From Spiroplasma eriocheiris (lineage in GTDB: Bacteria; Bacillota_I; Bacilli_A; Mycoplasmatales; Mycoplasmataceae), in assembly GCF_001029265.1 (NCBI RefSeq), contig NZ_CP011856.1, forward strand, positions 62,001-126,000: a stretch of DNA of 64,000 nucleotides, written 5' to 3'. Of this stretch, positions 1 to 9,351 are shown one piece after another; position 1 is the first letter of the stretch; each line of letters opens with the position of its first letter. The position numbers were made by a program, and so were the translations under genes. Below the pieces are notes generated by a model. That model did no database searches. It had not been told where the DNA came from and saw nothing but the letters and a program-made list of their open reading frames with translations.

Positions 1-1205
1 AATTATTTACTTTTAATGAAGCAAAATTAATTTGTGAAAAATATCTTAAAATTTTACGAACAGAAATTGTTTACCAGCGTTACCATATTTTTAAAGCGCG
101 GAAATCTTTAAAAAAATATCGTTTTAATGTTGTTAATATTTTAATGAAAGATAATCAAAAAAAGGAAATTTTAAAAGCAATTTTAAAAAAAAGAAATAAT
201 AGTATTTTAAAAACTTGAATCCAACTTTCAGATGATCAGTGGTATGAATATAATGAGAAGCAAGAACAGTTAATTGTCACTTTATTACCCGATGAGGCTT
301 CAATTATAAAGGGAAAAGTTATTGAATATTTTCACAAATATCATTTAGCAATGTTAAATGACACGTTTATTACAAAAAAAGAAGATTATAGTGAATTAAT
401 TGAGAAAACTAAAAATAAAATTGTAAGCGTTTCTAATCAAGCATATAATTATGTTAAAGAACTAATGTTTGATTTAAATATTAAGATGAATTGACTAAGA
501 TTAACCAAAAATTTAAGTAGTTTTGACCACACCAAAATTCGGTTAATTAATGCATTATTAGCTAAAAAAGAACTAATTGTTTTGCATCATACTTTTGATA
601 ACTTAACCCAGAGTGAAGCAAATGAGTTATATAATATTATTAATAATATTAAAAGTTATAATCCTCAAATTACTGTTCTTGTGATTGTTAAAAATGTTGA
701 AAATATCAAAAATTATGTTAATGGATTTCTACTATTTGATAAACAAAATCATTATAAAGTGATTTCCCAAGTGGAAGCCACGACTACCCCGATGACATTG
801 GAATTATACAAAACAATGTTTGCAACTTCCGAAAATATTTTTCAGGGAATTTATCATTTATCCAACAAAACAATACAATTAGATGATATTATCATTAAAG
901 CGGCTAATTTACCTTTAACAAATAATCAAGAGTATATAATTGCGATTAATCCAAAGTATCTTAGCTTTGAAAAGACAAAATTATATAATAAAGAAACCGC
1001 TTTGCATTTTAAAGGGAGTGTTAAAACTGTTAAAAAATCAGGCGGAGCCATTGTTTGCTATTTTGAAACCCATCATAATAAGATTTTTAAATTAATTGTT
1101 GATAATCAACAATTAAATTTGCGAAAATTAACAATGATTTATTTTGAAAAAGGAGCAGTTTTGGTATATGATAAAGAAACGCAAAAATTATTAGGAATTA
1201 TCTAA
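1..1205 (+). CDS. ABC-transporter-like ATPase, degenerate, 5' end outside window
   Basis: The open frame enters from the left edge (codons from base 3) and ends at TAA 1203-1205, about 400 residues visible. The central part resembles the second half of an ABC ATPase: a signature-like segment LSSFDHTKIRLINALLA in place of LSGGQ..RVALARAL, followed directly by LIVLHHTFDNLT where Walker B and the D-loop should be (LLLDEPTSGLD). The canonical Walker B Asp-Glu pair is replaced by His-His, so ATP hydrolysis here looks impaired. The last 80 residues look like a small beta-rich TOBE-type domain, as in importer ATPases. Walker A would lie outside the window. Several TGA codons are read as Trp. Assignment to the ABC family is by pattern only, so treat as tentative; a structural or regulatory ABC-like protein is possible. 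Confidence 0.5.
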
Positions 1206-1217
1206 GATAGAAAAGAG

Positions 1218-2192
1218 ATGTTAAAAATGCGCGAAAAAATGGACTTGATCTTAGCAAAAATTAAAGAATACGACAAAATAATTTGTTTACGTCATATTTC
1301 TCCAGATGGGGATGCTTATGGCTCATCATTTGGGTTAGCTAATTTTATTAAGGAAAACTATCCAACTAAAAAAGTCTTAACAGATGGGGAAACAAATGAT
1401 AATTTATCATTTTTAGGGGTTCCCGAAAAGTTAACAGCTGCAGATTACCAAAATGCGTTAGTAATTGTCACTGATACTGCTAATACTGAACGCATTGATA
1501 GTTTGTATTGGCAAACAGCCCAAGAAGTTATTAAAATTGACCATCATCCTGATGATACCCCTTATGGAGATCTTTCCTGAGTGGATGCGAAACGAATCGC
1601 TGCTTCAGAAATGGTGAGTGAGTTAGTTTTTCATAGTAAATTAAAAGTTTCATCCCAAACTGCGCGGTTGCTATACACGGGAATTATTACTGATTCAAAT
1701 CGTTTTTTATTTCGTAACACCACGAGTACAACTTTAATTCTGGCAAGTAAGCTTTTAGCAACTGGTTTTGATGTGCAAGAAATTTATCAACATTTATATT
1801 TGGAATCATGAGTTAATGTGAAGTTTAAAAATTACTTACAAAGTTTAGTTGAAATTAGTGCGCATGGTGTTGGATACATTAAAATTACCGATGAGATGTT
1901 ACAACAACATCAAATGGCATATGATCTTGTTAAAGGCTGAGTTAATATCTTAGCTAATATTAAAGAAATTAAAATTTGATTATTTTTTATTGAAAATAAA
2001 GCTGAAAATTTTGTTAGTGTTAGTATGCGCAGTCGCCACTATAATGTTAATAAGGTTGCAAAAAAATACCATGGCGGAGGACATTTGCTAGCAAGTGGAA
2101 TTAAAATGCCAAACTGGAATTGGTGGGTCGCTATTATTAACGACTTAGATAATTTAATTATTAATAATGATGTTGTGGAGGGGGCAAATTAA
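1218..2192 (+). CDS. nrnA: DHH/DHHA1 phosphoesterase, NrnA-type nanoRNase/pAp phosphatase
   Basis: A 324-residue protein of the DHH phosphoesterase superfamily, rebuilt across TGA (Trp) codons at 1578-1580 and 1809-1811. The metal-binding motifs are present in order: HISPDGDAYGSS near residue 25, VTDTAN, and the DHHPDD signature near residue 110. The C-terminal DHHA1 substrate motif GGGHLLASG is near residue 285. Family members degrade 2-5 nt RNAs and dephosphorylate 3'-phosphoadenosine 5'-phosphate in the cytoplasm; Mollicutes lack Orn and rely on NrnA-like enzymes. The first ATG (1218) sits only one base after AAAAGAG, so the ATG at 1227 is an equally good start and has better ribosome-site spacing. 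It is followed after 1 bp by tdk, so the two are probably co-transcribed. Confidence 0.9.
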
Positions 2193-2193
2193 A

Positions 2194-2778
2194 ATGTATT
2201 TTTTAAATAGAAATGCCAAAATTGGGTGAGTTGAAGTTATTACGGGTTGTATGTTTGCAGGAAAAACCGAAGAATTTATTCGCCGGATTGTGCGCTTAAG
2301 TTATGCCAAATTTAAAATTCAGGTTTTTAAACCAGCAATTGATAATCGCTATAGTAATGATAATGTTGTTAGTCATAGTCAAAAATCAATTAAAGCAATT
2401 TCAGTTAATAATACTAAAGAATTATTAGCAAATCTAGCACCCGATACGGATGTGGTAGGCATTGATGAAGTTCAATTCTTTGATAATGAAATTGTGAAAG
2501 TAGCAGATGATTTGGCTAATAAGGGAATTATTGTGATTGTGAATGGTTTGGATAAAGATTTTCGGGCTGAGCCATTTCTAAATGTTGAACAACTAATGAG
2601 TAAGGCAGAAGAAGTTAAAAAGTTACATGCTATTTGTGTTAAATGTGGTAATTTAGCTAACCGTACGCAACGATTAATTAACGGGAAACCCGCTAATTAC
2701 CACGATCCAATTGTTTTAATTGGTGAAAAAGATAAATATGAAGCGTGTTGTCGCCATTGTCATGAGGTTGTTTACTAA
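2194..2778 (+). CDS. tdk: Thymidine kinase (type II)
   Basis: A 194-residue type II thymidine kinase, phosphorylating thymidine to dTMP with ATP for pyrimidine salvage. Visible features: the P-loop GCMFAGKTEE near residue 20, the Walker-B-like DEVQFFD near residue 91, and a zinc ribbon in the C-terminal lasso region made by CVKCG and a later CCRHC. The length is normal for the family. The start is the ATG at 2194, one base after the nrnA stop; a TGA in the fifth line of the N-terminus (GWVEV) encodes Trp. In Mollicutes this enzyme supports growth on imported nucleosides, consistent with the nucleoside importer and upp elsewhere in the window. A hairpin terminator overlaps its stop codon. Confidence 0.95.
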
Positions 2779-2793
2779 CAACTTCTTTTTTTT
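2764..2793 (+). terminator. Rho-independent terminator after tdk
   Basis: Nine-base-pair stem (GAGGTTGTT / AACAACTTC) with loop TACT, followed by a run of eight T. It overlaps the last codons and stop of tdk and closes the nrnA-tdk unit. Confidence 0.75.
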
Positions 2794-2821
2794 GTAATGG
2801 GAAATGAAAGAGTGATATAAT
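2792..2821 (+). promoter_or_regulatory. Promoter abutting the next start codon (possible leaderless mRNA)
   Basis: TTGTAA (2792-2797), an 18-base spacer and TATAAT (2816-2821). A start about 7 bases after the -10 box would fall on the ATG at 2828, and no ribosome-binding site precedes that ATG, so the transcript may be leaderless. Confidence 0.45.
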
Positions 2822-2827
2822 TTTAAT

Positions 2828-3268
2828 ATGGCTTTGAATCGAAAAAAAGACATATATAAGGGTATTAGTATTGTGGAAGGAGACATAGTTGTTTTTTGAC
2901 ATAAAAATAAAGGATTAACACCAATTCGACATCCGTTTATTGTGATTGAAGTCAATCAAAAAGGATTTAAAGCATTACAAATAACATCAGTTAAATACGA
3001 TGAGCATGATAATCTTAAACTTAGTTATTATCAAGAGCAATTAGTTCGCAATGATAATTTTGTGCAAGTTGATGAGCGCAATGGGTTTAAATATCATTCA
3101 TTAGTTATTTGTGATACATATTAATTTATTAAATGAGGAAAAGACAAGTATGAATTATCAAAAAAAGGACATATTAAACCTAGTAGTAAGTTGTTAGAAA
3201 TTCAAGCAAAATTCTATGGATATAAAAAGCGTATTCCCGCCTTTTTATCCAAATTACCAATTATCTAA
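2828..3268 (+). pseudogene. Small protein gene interrupted by an in-frame TAA; weakly PemK/MazF-like start
   Basis: ATG 2828 opens a 98-residue frame that stops at TAA 3122-3124 after ..VICDTY. The same frame continues without another stop for 47 more codons (FIKWGKDKYELSKKGHIKP.. to TAA 3266-3268), including a UGA-Trp, and the extension has ordinary protein composition. The simplest reading is a gene of about 146 codons split by one nonsense codon. The N-terminal stretch VEGDIVVFWHKNKGL..IRHPFIVIEV loosely recalls the first strands of PemK/MazF-fold proteins (GDIV....RP.lVI), but I cannot confirm this. The 98-residue part could still be made. The gene stands alone between a terminator and the next ribosome site. 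Confidence 0.55.
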
Positions 3269-3309
3269 AATAATATTAAATAATGTTAAGAACTAAGGAG
3301 GATATACTT

Positions 3310-3621
3310 ATGCCAAATAAATCAGGGTTAAATGCCGAAGCAATTTTCTTTACGGGAGCCAAACCAAAAGTTGTCTATAAAGAAAAAGTCCATTTTGTTG
3401 AAAACTTACCAATGAATTCCCGCCTTACTTTATTTAAGGAATCAAATTTACAAGAAGGCGACTATGTTGTGGTGGGAGTTAATGTTTTTAAAGTAAGTTT
3501 AAGAATTATTAAAAAACACCCGGTTAAAAAAACTTTTGAAAGTGGGGAATACCGCCTTTCCTGAGTTGATGCTTTAGCTAATTTGCCAAAAATCCAAACA
3601 ATTGTAAATGAACATAAATAA
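3310..3621 (+). CDS. Hypothetical protein, Spiroplasma-type, 103 aa
   Basis: A 103-residue soluble protein starting at ATG 3310, nine bases after a strong AAGGAGG, reading through a TGA (Trp) at 3562 to TAA 3619-3621. No signal peptide or membrane segment. The middle part, with alternating hydrophobic residues and EGDYVVVGVNVFKVSLRI, suggests a small beta-barrel or sandwich. I do not recognise the family. It is followed immediately by a terminator whose stem includes its stop codon, so it is the last gene of its transcript, possibly shared with the broken gene upstream. Confidence 0.7.
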
Positions 3622-3649
3622 GAAATTCTTTGCCTGAATTTCTTATTTT
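3616..3649 (+). terminator. Rho-independent terminator
   Basis: Stem AAATAAGAAATTC / GAATTTCTTATTTT around loop TTTGCCT, starting inside the stop codon of the 103-aa gene. Confidence 0.75.
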
Positions 3650-3710
3650 AATTTCAATTGATAATTAATAAATTATTTAAATAACTATTATTCTTTAAAA
3701 AGATATATTA

Positions 3711-3716
3711 TATAAT
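3711..3716 (+). promoter_or_regulatory. -10 box for prfA-prmC
   Basis: TATAAT 38 bases upstream of prfA, in an AT-rich gap following a terminator. A convincing -35 box is not visible. Confidence 0.4.
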
Positions 3717-3753
3717 TGTTAAGTATTAAATAGTAATTTGAGGTGGGAAGAAA

Positions 3754-4830
3754 ATGAATCAGAAAACAATTGACCGTTTAGAAACAATGTTAAAACGAAA
3801 ACAACAAATTGAGGGAGAACTAGTAAATCCAGAAATTGTTAATGATGTTAAAAAACTGACAGCACTATCAAAAGAGCAAGCACAAATTGCTGACATTGTT
3901 GATGTTTATTTACGATATAAAAATATTTTGCAAAATATTAAAGAAGCAAAACTGATTTTAGAAACGGAAAAAGAAGAAGAATTAATTGAATTAGCAAAAG
4001 AGGAAATTAAAACTTCGGAAGTAGCGAAAGAAGAGTTGGAAGCAGAATTAAAAATAATGTTATTACCAAAAGATCCCAATGATGAAAAAAATGTTATTGT
4101 AGAAATTCGCGGAGCTGCTGGCGGAGATGAGGGTAATATTTTTGCTGGTGATTTGTATCGAATGTATTTGAAATATGCGGAGCAACAAGGTTGAAAAATT
4201 GATGTGATTGAAGAAAATGATTCAGAAGCAGGGGGATTTTCCGCAATTTCTTTCATCTTAAAAGGTGACCGGGTTTATTCAAAAATGAAATTTGAATCGG
4301 GAGCCCACCGGGTGCAAAGAGTTCCGAAAACTGAAAGTAAAGGACGAGTTCATACTTCAACTGCTACTGTGGCAGTTCTTCCTGAGATTGAAGAAGTTGA
4401 TTTTGAAATTAAACCAGCTGATTTAAAAATTGATACTTACCGAGCTTCTGGCGCTGGTGGACAGCACGTTAACACTACTGATTCTGCTGTTCGAATTACC
4501 CACATTCCAACCGGAACGGTGGTAACTTCCCAAGATGGTCGTAGTCAACATGATAATAAAGCATTAGCAATGCAACATTTAAGAAGCAAACTATATGAAG
4601 AACAACAACGGAAAATTAATGAAGAACGTGGTAATTTACGAAAAGATGCCGTTGGTACCGGTGATCGCAGTGAAAAAATCCGCACTTATAATTATCCACA
4701 AAACCGGGTAACTGATCATCGCATTAACTTAACTTTGCAAAAATTAGATCAGATTATGGAAGGCAATTTGGATGAAATTATTACAGCATTAATGAATGAA
4801 GAACAACGTTTAAAAATGGAAGGTAATTAA
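3754..4830 (+). CDS. prfA: Peptide chain release factor 1
   Basis: A 358-residue class I release factor, full length for RF1. The catalytic GGQ lies at residues 235-237 ([15 protein letters not shown]). The codon-recognition region reads [18 protein letters not shown], with the PxT tripeptide (here P-K-T) that marks RF1, which recognises UAA and UAG, rather than RF2 (SPF). This fits a genome where UGA is Trp and RF2 is not needed. The frame crosses one TGA (Trp, 4192-4194). It starts at ATG 3754 after a GAGGTGGGAAG ribosome site, and its stop overlaps the prmC start by one base (TAATG), giving translational coupling with the enzyme that methylates its GGQ glutamine. Confidence 0.95.
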
Positions 4831-5687
4831 TGACTGTTAATGAATTAATTAAAAAATCAGAAGATTTTTTAGCGGATAGTGACTTTATTAATTATAGTGC
4901 TGATATTAAAACATTAATTGCATATTATAGTAAAACAACAATTTCAAAATTATATGCTTGTCAGAATGAATCAATTCCTTTTGCTTTTGATCAGTATTGA
5001 CAAGATTTAATTGCTTACAAAAATGGTAAACCAATTCAACACATTACAAATGTGCAATTTTTTTATGGTTATAATTTTTATGTGGATAATAATGTTTTAA
5101 TTCCGCGTTATGAAACAGAAGAATTAGTAGATGAAGTTAATAATTTAATTGATCAATATCATTGGGATGATCCCCACAATTTAACTTTAATTGATATTGG
5201 AACTGGTAGTGGAGCGATTGCTATTAGTTTGGGGTTAGAAAATCCCCAGTTGAAAGTGTATGCGAGTGATATTTCCCCTGCTGCCTTGGCAGTTGCGGCA
5301 AAAAATATTAACATCTTAAATGCTCACAATGTTAAGTTATTAGAAGGTGACATGTTAGAACCGTTTGTTAAAAATAATATTAAAGCTGATATTTTAGTGT
5401 GTAACCCCCCCTATATTCCCCAACACCAAGCAATTAGTAAGCGTGTTAAAAATTATGAGCCGCATGTTGCTTTATTTGGCCAAGAAGATGGGTTATTTTT
5501 CTATCGAAAAATTTTTGAAAATTGACAAGCAGTTGTAAAAACAAAAGCAATTTTATGCTTTGAATATGGTTATGACCAAAAAAAAGATCTCGAAAAACTA
5601 GTTAAACAATTTTTTAAACATTCCCAATATAAATTTATGAAAGATATCAATAAAAAATGAAGAATGTTATTTATATTTGTTTTGTAG
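4830..5687 (+). CDS. prmC: Protein-(glutamine-N5) methyltransferase, release-factor specific
   Basis: A 285-residue SAM-dependent methyltransferase of the HemK/PrmC family, which methylates the Gln of the GGQ motif in release factors. The SAM-binding motif DIGTGSGAIAISLGLE is near residue 125 and the catalytic NPPY at residues 192-195. The N-terminal helical domain of about 75 residues is present, with a conserved IQHIT linker before the catalytic domain. TGA codons are read as Trp. Its ATG overlaps the prfA stop. The run of seven C at the NPPY codons is a simple consequence of AAC CCC CCC TAT. Confidence 0.93.
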
Positions 5688-5729
5688 TAAAATATATACA
5701 ATCAAAAAGTTAGTAGTGAGGTCAAATCA

Positions 5730-7145
5730 ATGAATGAAACTAAGAACGCAAAAAAATGGAAGATGATAGTCACTGCTTTTGCAGTAATTTTGGCCATTAT
5801 GGTTCCTTATTTCATTTTTATTTTTGTTTCACATAGTGATAATGTACTAAAAGAATATTTTCAATTTTTAAAAGAAGTCCCAACTACAAGTTTACAAACA
5901 TTTACAGATCCACCGTTACCATCAAAACTTTATATTTTAGTTTTTCCCTATATTGCTTTTGGGTTATTAGGAGTAACAATTTTATTTGCCTGTTTTTATG
6001 CTGGTTTTCACCACCGTGTTATTTATTTTCGTAAGGAGTTGTTTTTAATTTCCATTATCTTAATTTTAGGGTTGTTGTTTGCTAGTTGTTTATTATTTTC
6101 TTTCGCAGAATATCAATATGGAATTTTTAATGATTGGTGTAAATCAATCAAGGGTGGTTCGGATAAATTTAATGAAATTTTAGCGCATATTGATTCATTA
6201 GTTCCTACAACATTACCAAACCGTGATCAAGTAATTGATCATTTAATTAATTTAGCAACAGGAACTGGCACTCATAATCCCTATCCTTTTGTATGAATTG
6301 GGATTAACACCATTTGATGAATTACTGGCTTACAAATTTTCTTTATTATTTTTATTACCTTACGAACAAGTTTTAAAATTGAACAATTATTAAGTACAAC
6401 AATAACAATTCAAAAAAATGAAGAAATTACTGTTTTGAAAAATACTTTTAACCAGGGGTTTGCGAAAAAAATTTTAGGGTTATTTCTAATTCCAACTGAA
6501 TTTAACATTTCATTATGAACAATTATTTTTTCGGTTGTTATTTTTGCTCCTTACTTAGGCTATACTTTTAGTATTGCAATTACTTCAACACAAGCTTATC
6601 GTTTTTTATTATATTCATTTATATATCCTAAATTAACAAGAAATATTATTATTCCGGGAACAACCGATTTAAATGACTTACCAAATAAAGAATATTATGA
6701 CACAATGGCTAATCATGCTCCGGGTAATTTTTTTCTTATTGTAAACTTACCAATTATTGCAACTGCCTTAATTGCCGCGATGTTATTTGCTTTCATTTTT
6801 GTAATGCTAAAAAGACCTAATTTATCAAAAGTCGGATTTATTAGTTTATATAGTGGTTTTTTAGCGATAGTTTGTTTTGGATTAATTGTCTATTTATATT
6901 CACAATTTTCACTAGGACGGTTAGTTGAGTTTTGAAATAACCAAAGTGGAACTTTTAAACAACAGATTACCACAAAAATTTTTGGAACACCTAATATTAG
7001 TTACTTTTGAGTTCATGGGAATGAATTAATTGCGAGTGGGATTCTTTCGTTCTTTTTTTTAGGGGTCTTATCAATTATTGCCATTTCTCATATTTTAAAA
7101 ATTAAAAAACAAGATCAAACAACCAAGATTGTTCGTCAAGTTTAA
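5730..7145 (+). CDS. Polytopic membrane protein of unknown function, 471 aa
   Basis: A 471-residue protein rebuilt over many TGA (Trp) codons; it contains about eight hydrophobic segments. The first runs from roughly residue 10 to 32 after a short basic N-terminus. Further segments are near 70-92, 100-125, 190-215, 265-300, 335-360, 370-395 and 435-460. The loop after the third segment is hydrophilic and probably extracellular. No transporter signature that I recognise is present. It starts at ATG 5730 with a GTGAGG ribosome site, 42 bases after prmC, with a weak TATACA in between, so it may be co-transcribed with prfA-prmC. It ends in front of a terminator. Confidence 0.8.
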
Positions 7146-7147
7146 GC

Positions 7148-7182
7148 CATTATTTAATTAAACTTTAAAATAATGTTTTTTT
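7148..7182 (+). terminator. Rho-independent terminator
   Basis: CATTATTT / AAATAATG stem with a 12-base AT loop, followed by a run of T, directly after the 471-aa membrane protein gene. Confidence 0.6.
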
Positions 7183-7210
7183 CTTCTATAAATACTTCTT
7201 AAACTTTAAG

Positions 7211-7216
7211 ATATAA
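7211..7216 (+). promoter_or_regulatory. -10 box for the Sua5/YrdC gene
   Basis: TATAAT 28 bases before ATG 7245, just after a terminator. No good -35 box is visible. Confidence 0.4.
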
Positions 7217-7244
7217 TTAAATTAAAAGATAATGAGGGATTGTT

Positions 7245-7784
7245 ATGAAAATTTATCATCTTGCCGACAAGAAAAAAATTATTGCAGCATTTAAAGAACA
7301 GCAAGTATTAATTATTCCAACTGATACAATTTATGGTTTTGCGTGCACCATTGATAATTTAACAGGTAAAAAAAGAATTTATGAGTTAAAACAACGTTCG
7401 GAAAAAATGTACTTATCATTAGTAGTTGATTCATTACGAACAGCAAAAAAACTAATTAAAATTAATAAAAATGATTTGAAATATTTTAAATCTAAAAATT
7501 CAATTACTATAATTGGTGAAATTTATGCGGGAGTTAATGACCAATACCATATTACTTTTGATAATACGATTGCGGTGCGGATTACAAAATGGAAATGATT
7601 AAAACAAATCTTAAAAAAAACAGGACCAATTTTTGCTACCAGTGTTAATATTACTGGCCAACGTTATGGAAAAGAACTTAATGATTTTAAAAATTTTGCG
7701 GTAGATGTTATTGTTGATAATGGTTATTTAGATAACCAACCATCAAAAATTTATAATGCTTTAACAAGAGAATTTGTTAGATAG
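7245..7784 (+). CDS. Sua5/YciO/YrdC family protein, probable threonylcarbamoyl-AMP synthase
   Basis: A 179-residue protein of the YrdC fold, the enzyme that makes threonylcarbamoyl-AMP from threonine, bicarbonate and ATP for the t6A modification of tRNAs. Motifs seen: IIPTDTIYGFACT near residue 25, the basic KQRSEKMYLSLVV segment, and ATSVNITGQRYGKEL in the C-terminal half, matching PTDTxYGL, KxR and (T)SxNxSG of the family. It is the short single-domain form (TsaC size), without the C-terminal Sua5 domain. One TGA (Trp) interrupts the standard-code frame at 7596. The start follows a GAGGG ribosome site. A membrane-protein gene follows 15 bases downstream. Confidence 0.87.
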
Positions 7785-7799
7785 GAGCTAAATTAAAAA

Positions 7800-8168
7800 A
7801 TGAAAAAGAAAAAAAGACCATGGTTTAAAATTATCAATTTTAGTGCAATTAGTATTTTATTTGTGTTAACAATTATTTTTTTGGTGCTCTATATTTTATA
7901 TCCAGGTAAATATGATGTGGCATTTTTCATTTTTGTTTTTATTTTTGGATTGTGAATTGTGATCCTCTTTACTGGAACATTTTTATTTTATAAAAAAGAT
8001 GATATTGCAGAAGGAGCAAAAAAACTAGTAGCTGATTATAAGAAAAAGCCTAAAAATGATGATGAAGATCCAAGTGATGATCAACCATCAGTCGAAAAAG
8101 AAACTAAAGAAGAGAAAATTAAGCGTTTAGAAGAAGAACTTAAAAAATTAAAAGATCCTGAAAAATAA
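7800..8168 (+). CDS. Small membrane protein with charged coiled-coil tail, 122 aa
   Basis: ATG 7800 lies 11 bases after AGGAGC. The 122-residue protein has a basic start (MKKKKRPWFK), two hydrophobic segments (about residues 12-33 and 40-64) and a cytoplasmic, highly charged tail. The tail passes through an acidic stretch (DDEDPSDDQPS) and ends in a heptad-like helix KIKRLEEELKKLK. The ending is very like that of the 107-aa protein at 38308-38631. No known family recognised. It probably shares a transcript with the Sua5/YrdC gene 15 bases upstream. Confidence 0.7.
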
Positions 8169-8255
8169 GGATTTTTATTTTGAAAAAAGCATAATATCAT
8201 ACCAAATTGTAAATGGAAATGCAATTTTTTTTCAAATTTTTTTTATAAATTATGT

Positions 8256-8261
8256 TATAAT
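8256..8261 (+). promoter_or_regulatory. Extended -10 promoter
   Basis: TGTTATAAT (TATAAT 8256-8261) 35 bases before the 337-aa gene. The upstream region is nearly all T, with no clear -35 box. Confidence 0.45.
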
Positions 8262-8295
8262 TAATACGTGGATAAATGATGCAGGAGGGCTAGAC

Positions 8296-9309
8296 ATGTA
8301 CATCAATCCGTATGAGAGAATGAAAAACTTAAAACTTAATACTGACGAGGATGAAAATAAGGCAACAAAAGAATTTGATTATCGAAATCTTGTGCGAGGA
8401 AGAAAAAATAAACCAGAAACATTTAACGAAGGATTGGATTTAGAAAACCATAATTTACAACAAAGTTTTCATAATAACGATCAAACGACAGCAACTCAAA
8501 AAATCAAAGGTGCAATTTCTTTAAATAGTTATGAAATAATTCGTGATATTGTTAAAATCTTTAAAGAAAAAGATAGTTTAGTGCAATTTTTTTTAACTCT
8601 AAATACTAAAGGTGATAATGATGTTATTACTGAGTTATCAAATTCATTTTTTTCAGTCCCATTAGTTAATTTAGATATGGCAAAAATTGATTTATATGGT
8701 TCACCATTTTTATTTTTGTTAAAAAAAATTGTAAAGGGGCTGCCACAAGTCGGATTAGAAGATAAAAAAGTCTTATGGGATCGTGTTAAATTATTCGCCA
8801 GAACATTAAAAAGCAACGAAAAAAGTAACAATACCTCTGATTCAAATACCGCGGTTATTATTAATGAACTAGAATTTGATGATCCGATTGAATATATTCG
8901 CAAGGAATTTAGTGAAATAATTCGGGCTTATGAAATTAAAGAAAATATTATCATCTTGTTTAATAATGTTGATCTTGTTGGTTATGAAAAATTCCGTGAA
9001 TTATTTATTTTAATTCATACTATTTTCAAAGGACTGACAACATTTAAAGTGATTACGGGATTTAATCCAATTTTAGTGGAAAGTTTTATTAAAAAGAATT
9101 ATGATGAAAGCTTAGTTAACGAGTTAATTAACCATGAATTACAAATCTTTGACCGTAAGTACAATTTACTTACAAATGATAATTCGGAACAAGATTATGG
9201 GCAACAACCAGAAACAATGACAACACCAATTGACAATAGCGAAGAACGGCTAGATCAAGAAGAAGACACAATTGGTTTTGATTATTGAGCACTACGTGGT
9301 GGGCGATAA
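8296..9309 (+). CDS. Hypothetical cytoplasmic protein, 337 aa
   Basis: ATG 8296 follows a GGAGGG ribosome site by eight bases; the frame crosses one TGA (Trp) near its end and stops at TAA 9307-9309. No signal or membrane segment. Residues 1-75 and the last 45 are hydrophilic and probably disordered. The central 220 residues alternate helices and strands; the segment NIIILFNNVDLVGYEKFRELF, with a hydrophobic strand ending next to an acidic residue, recalls a Walker B strand of P-loop ATPases. No Walker A is visible, so I do not assign an ATPase function. The next gene (985 aa) starts 42 bases downstream on the same strand, suggesting a joint role. Confidence 0.75.
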
Positions 9310-9351
9310 GGTTGTAGGAACATAGAGAGATTTTTAGGAAGGAAAAAGAAA

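Noticed and set aside
5403-5414. C7 run in prmC and G7 run in rpsG (about 28754-28760) as contingency tracts
   Set aside because: They follow from conserved NPPY and Gly-Gly codons, and both genes are essential and in frame.
8529-8903. Reverse-strand open frames inside genes (also 3906-4256, 9825-10232, 37674-38228, 48918-49337 and others)
   Set aside because: They mirror well-supported forward genes, lack ribosome sites and have unnatural composition; they are shadows.
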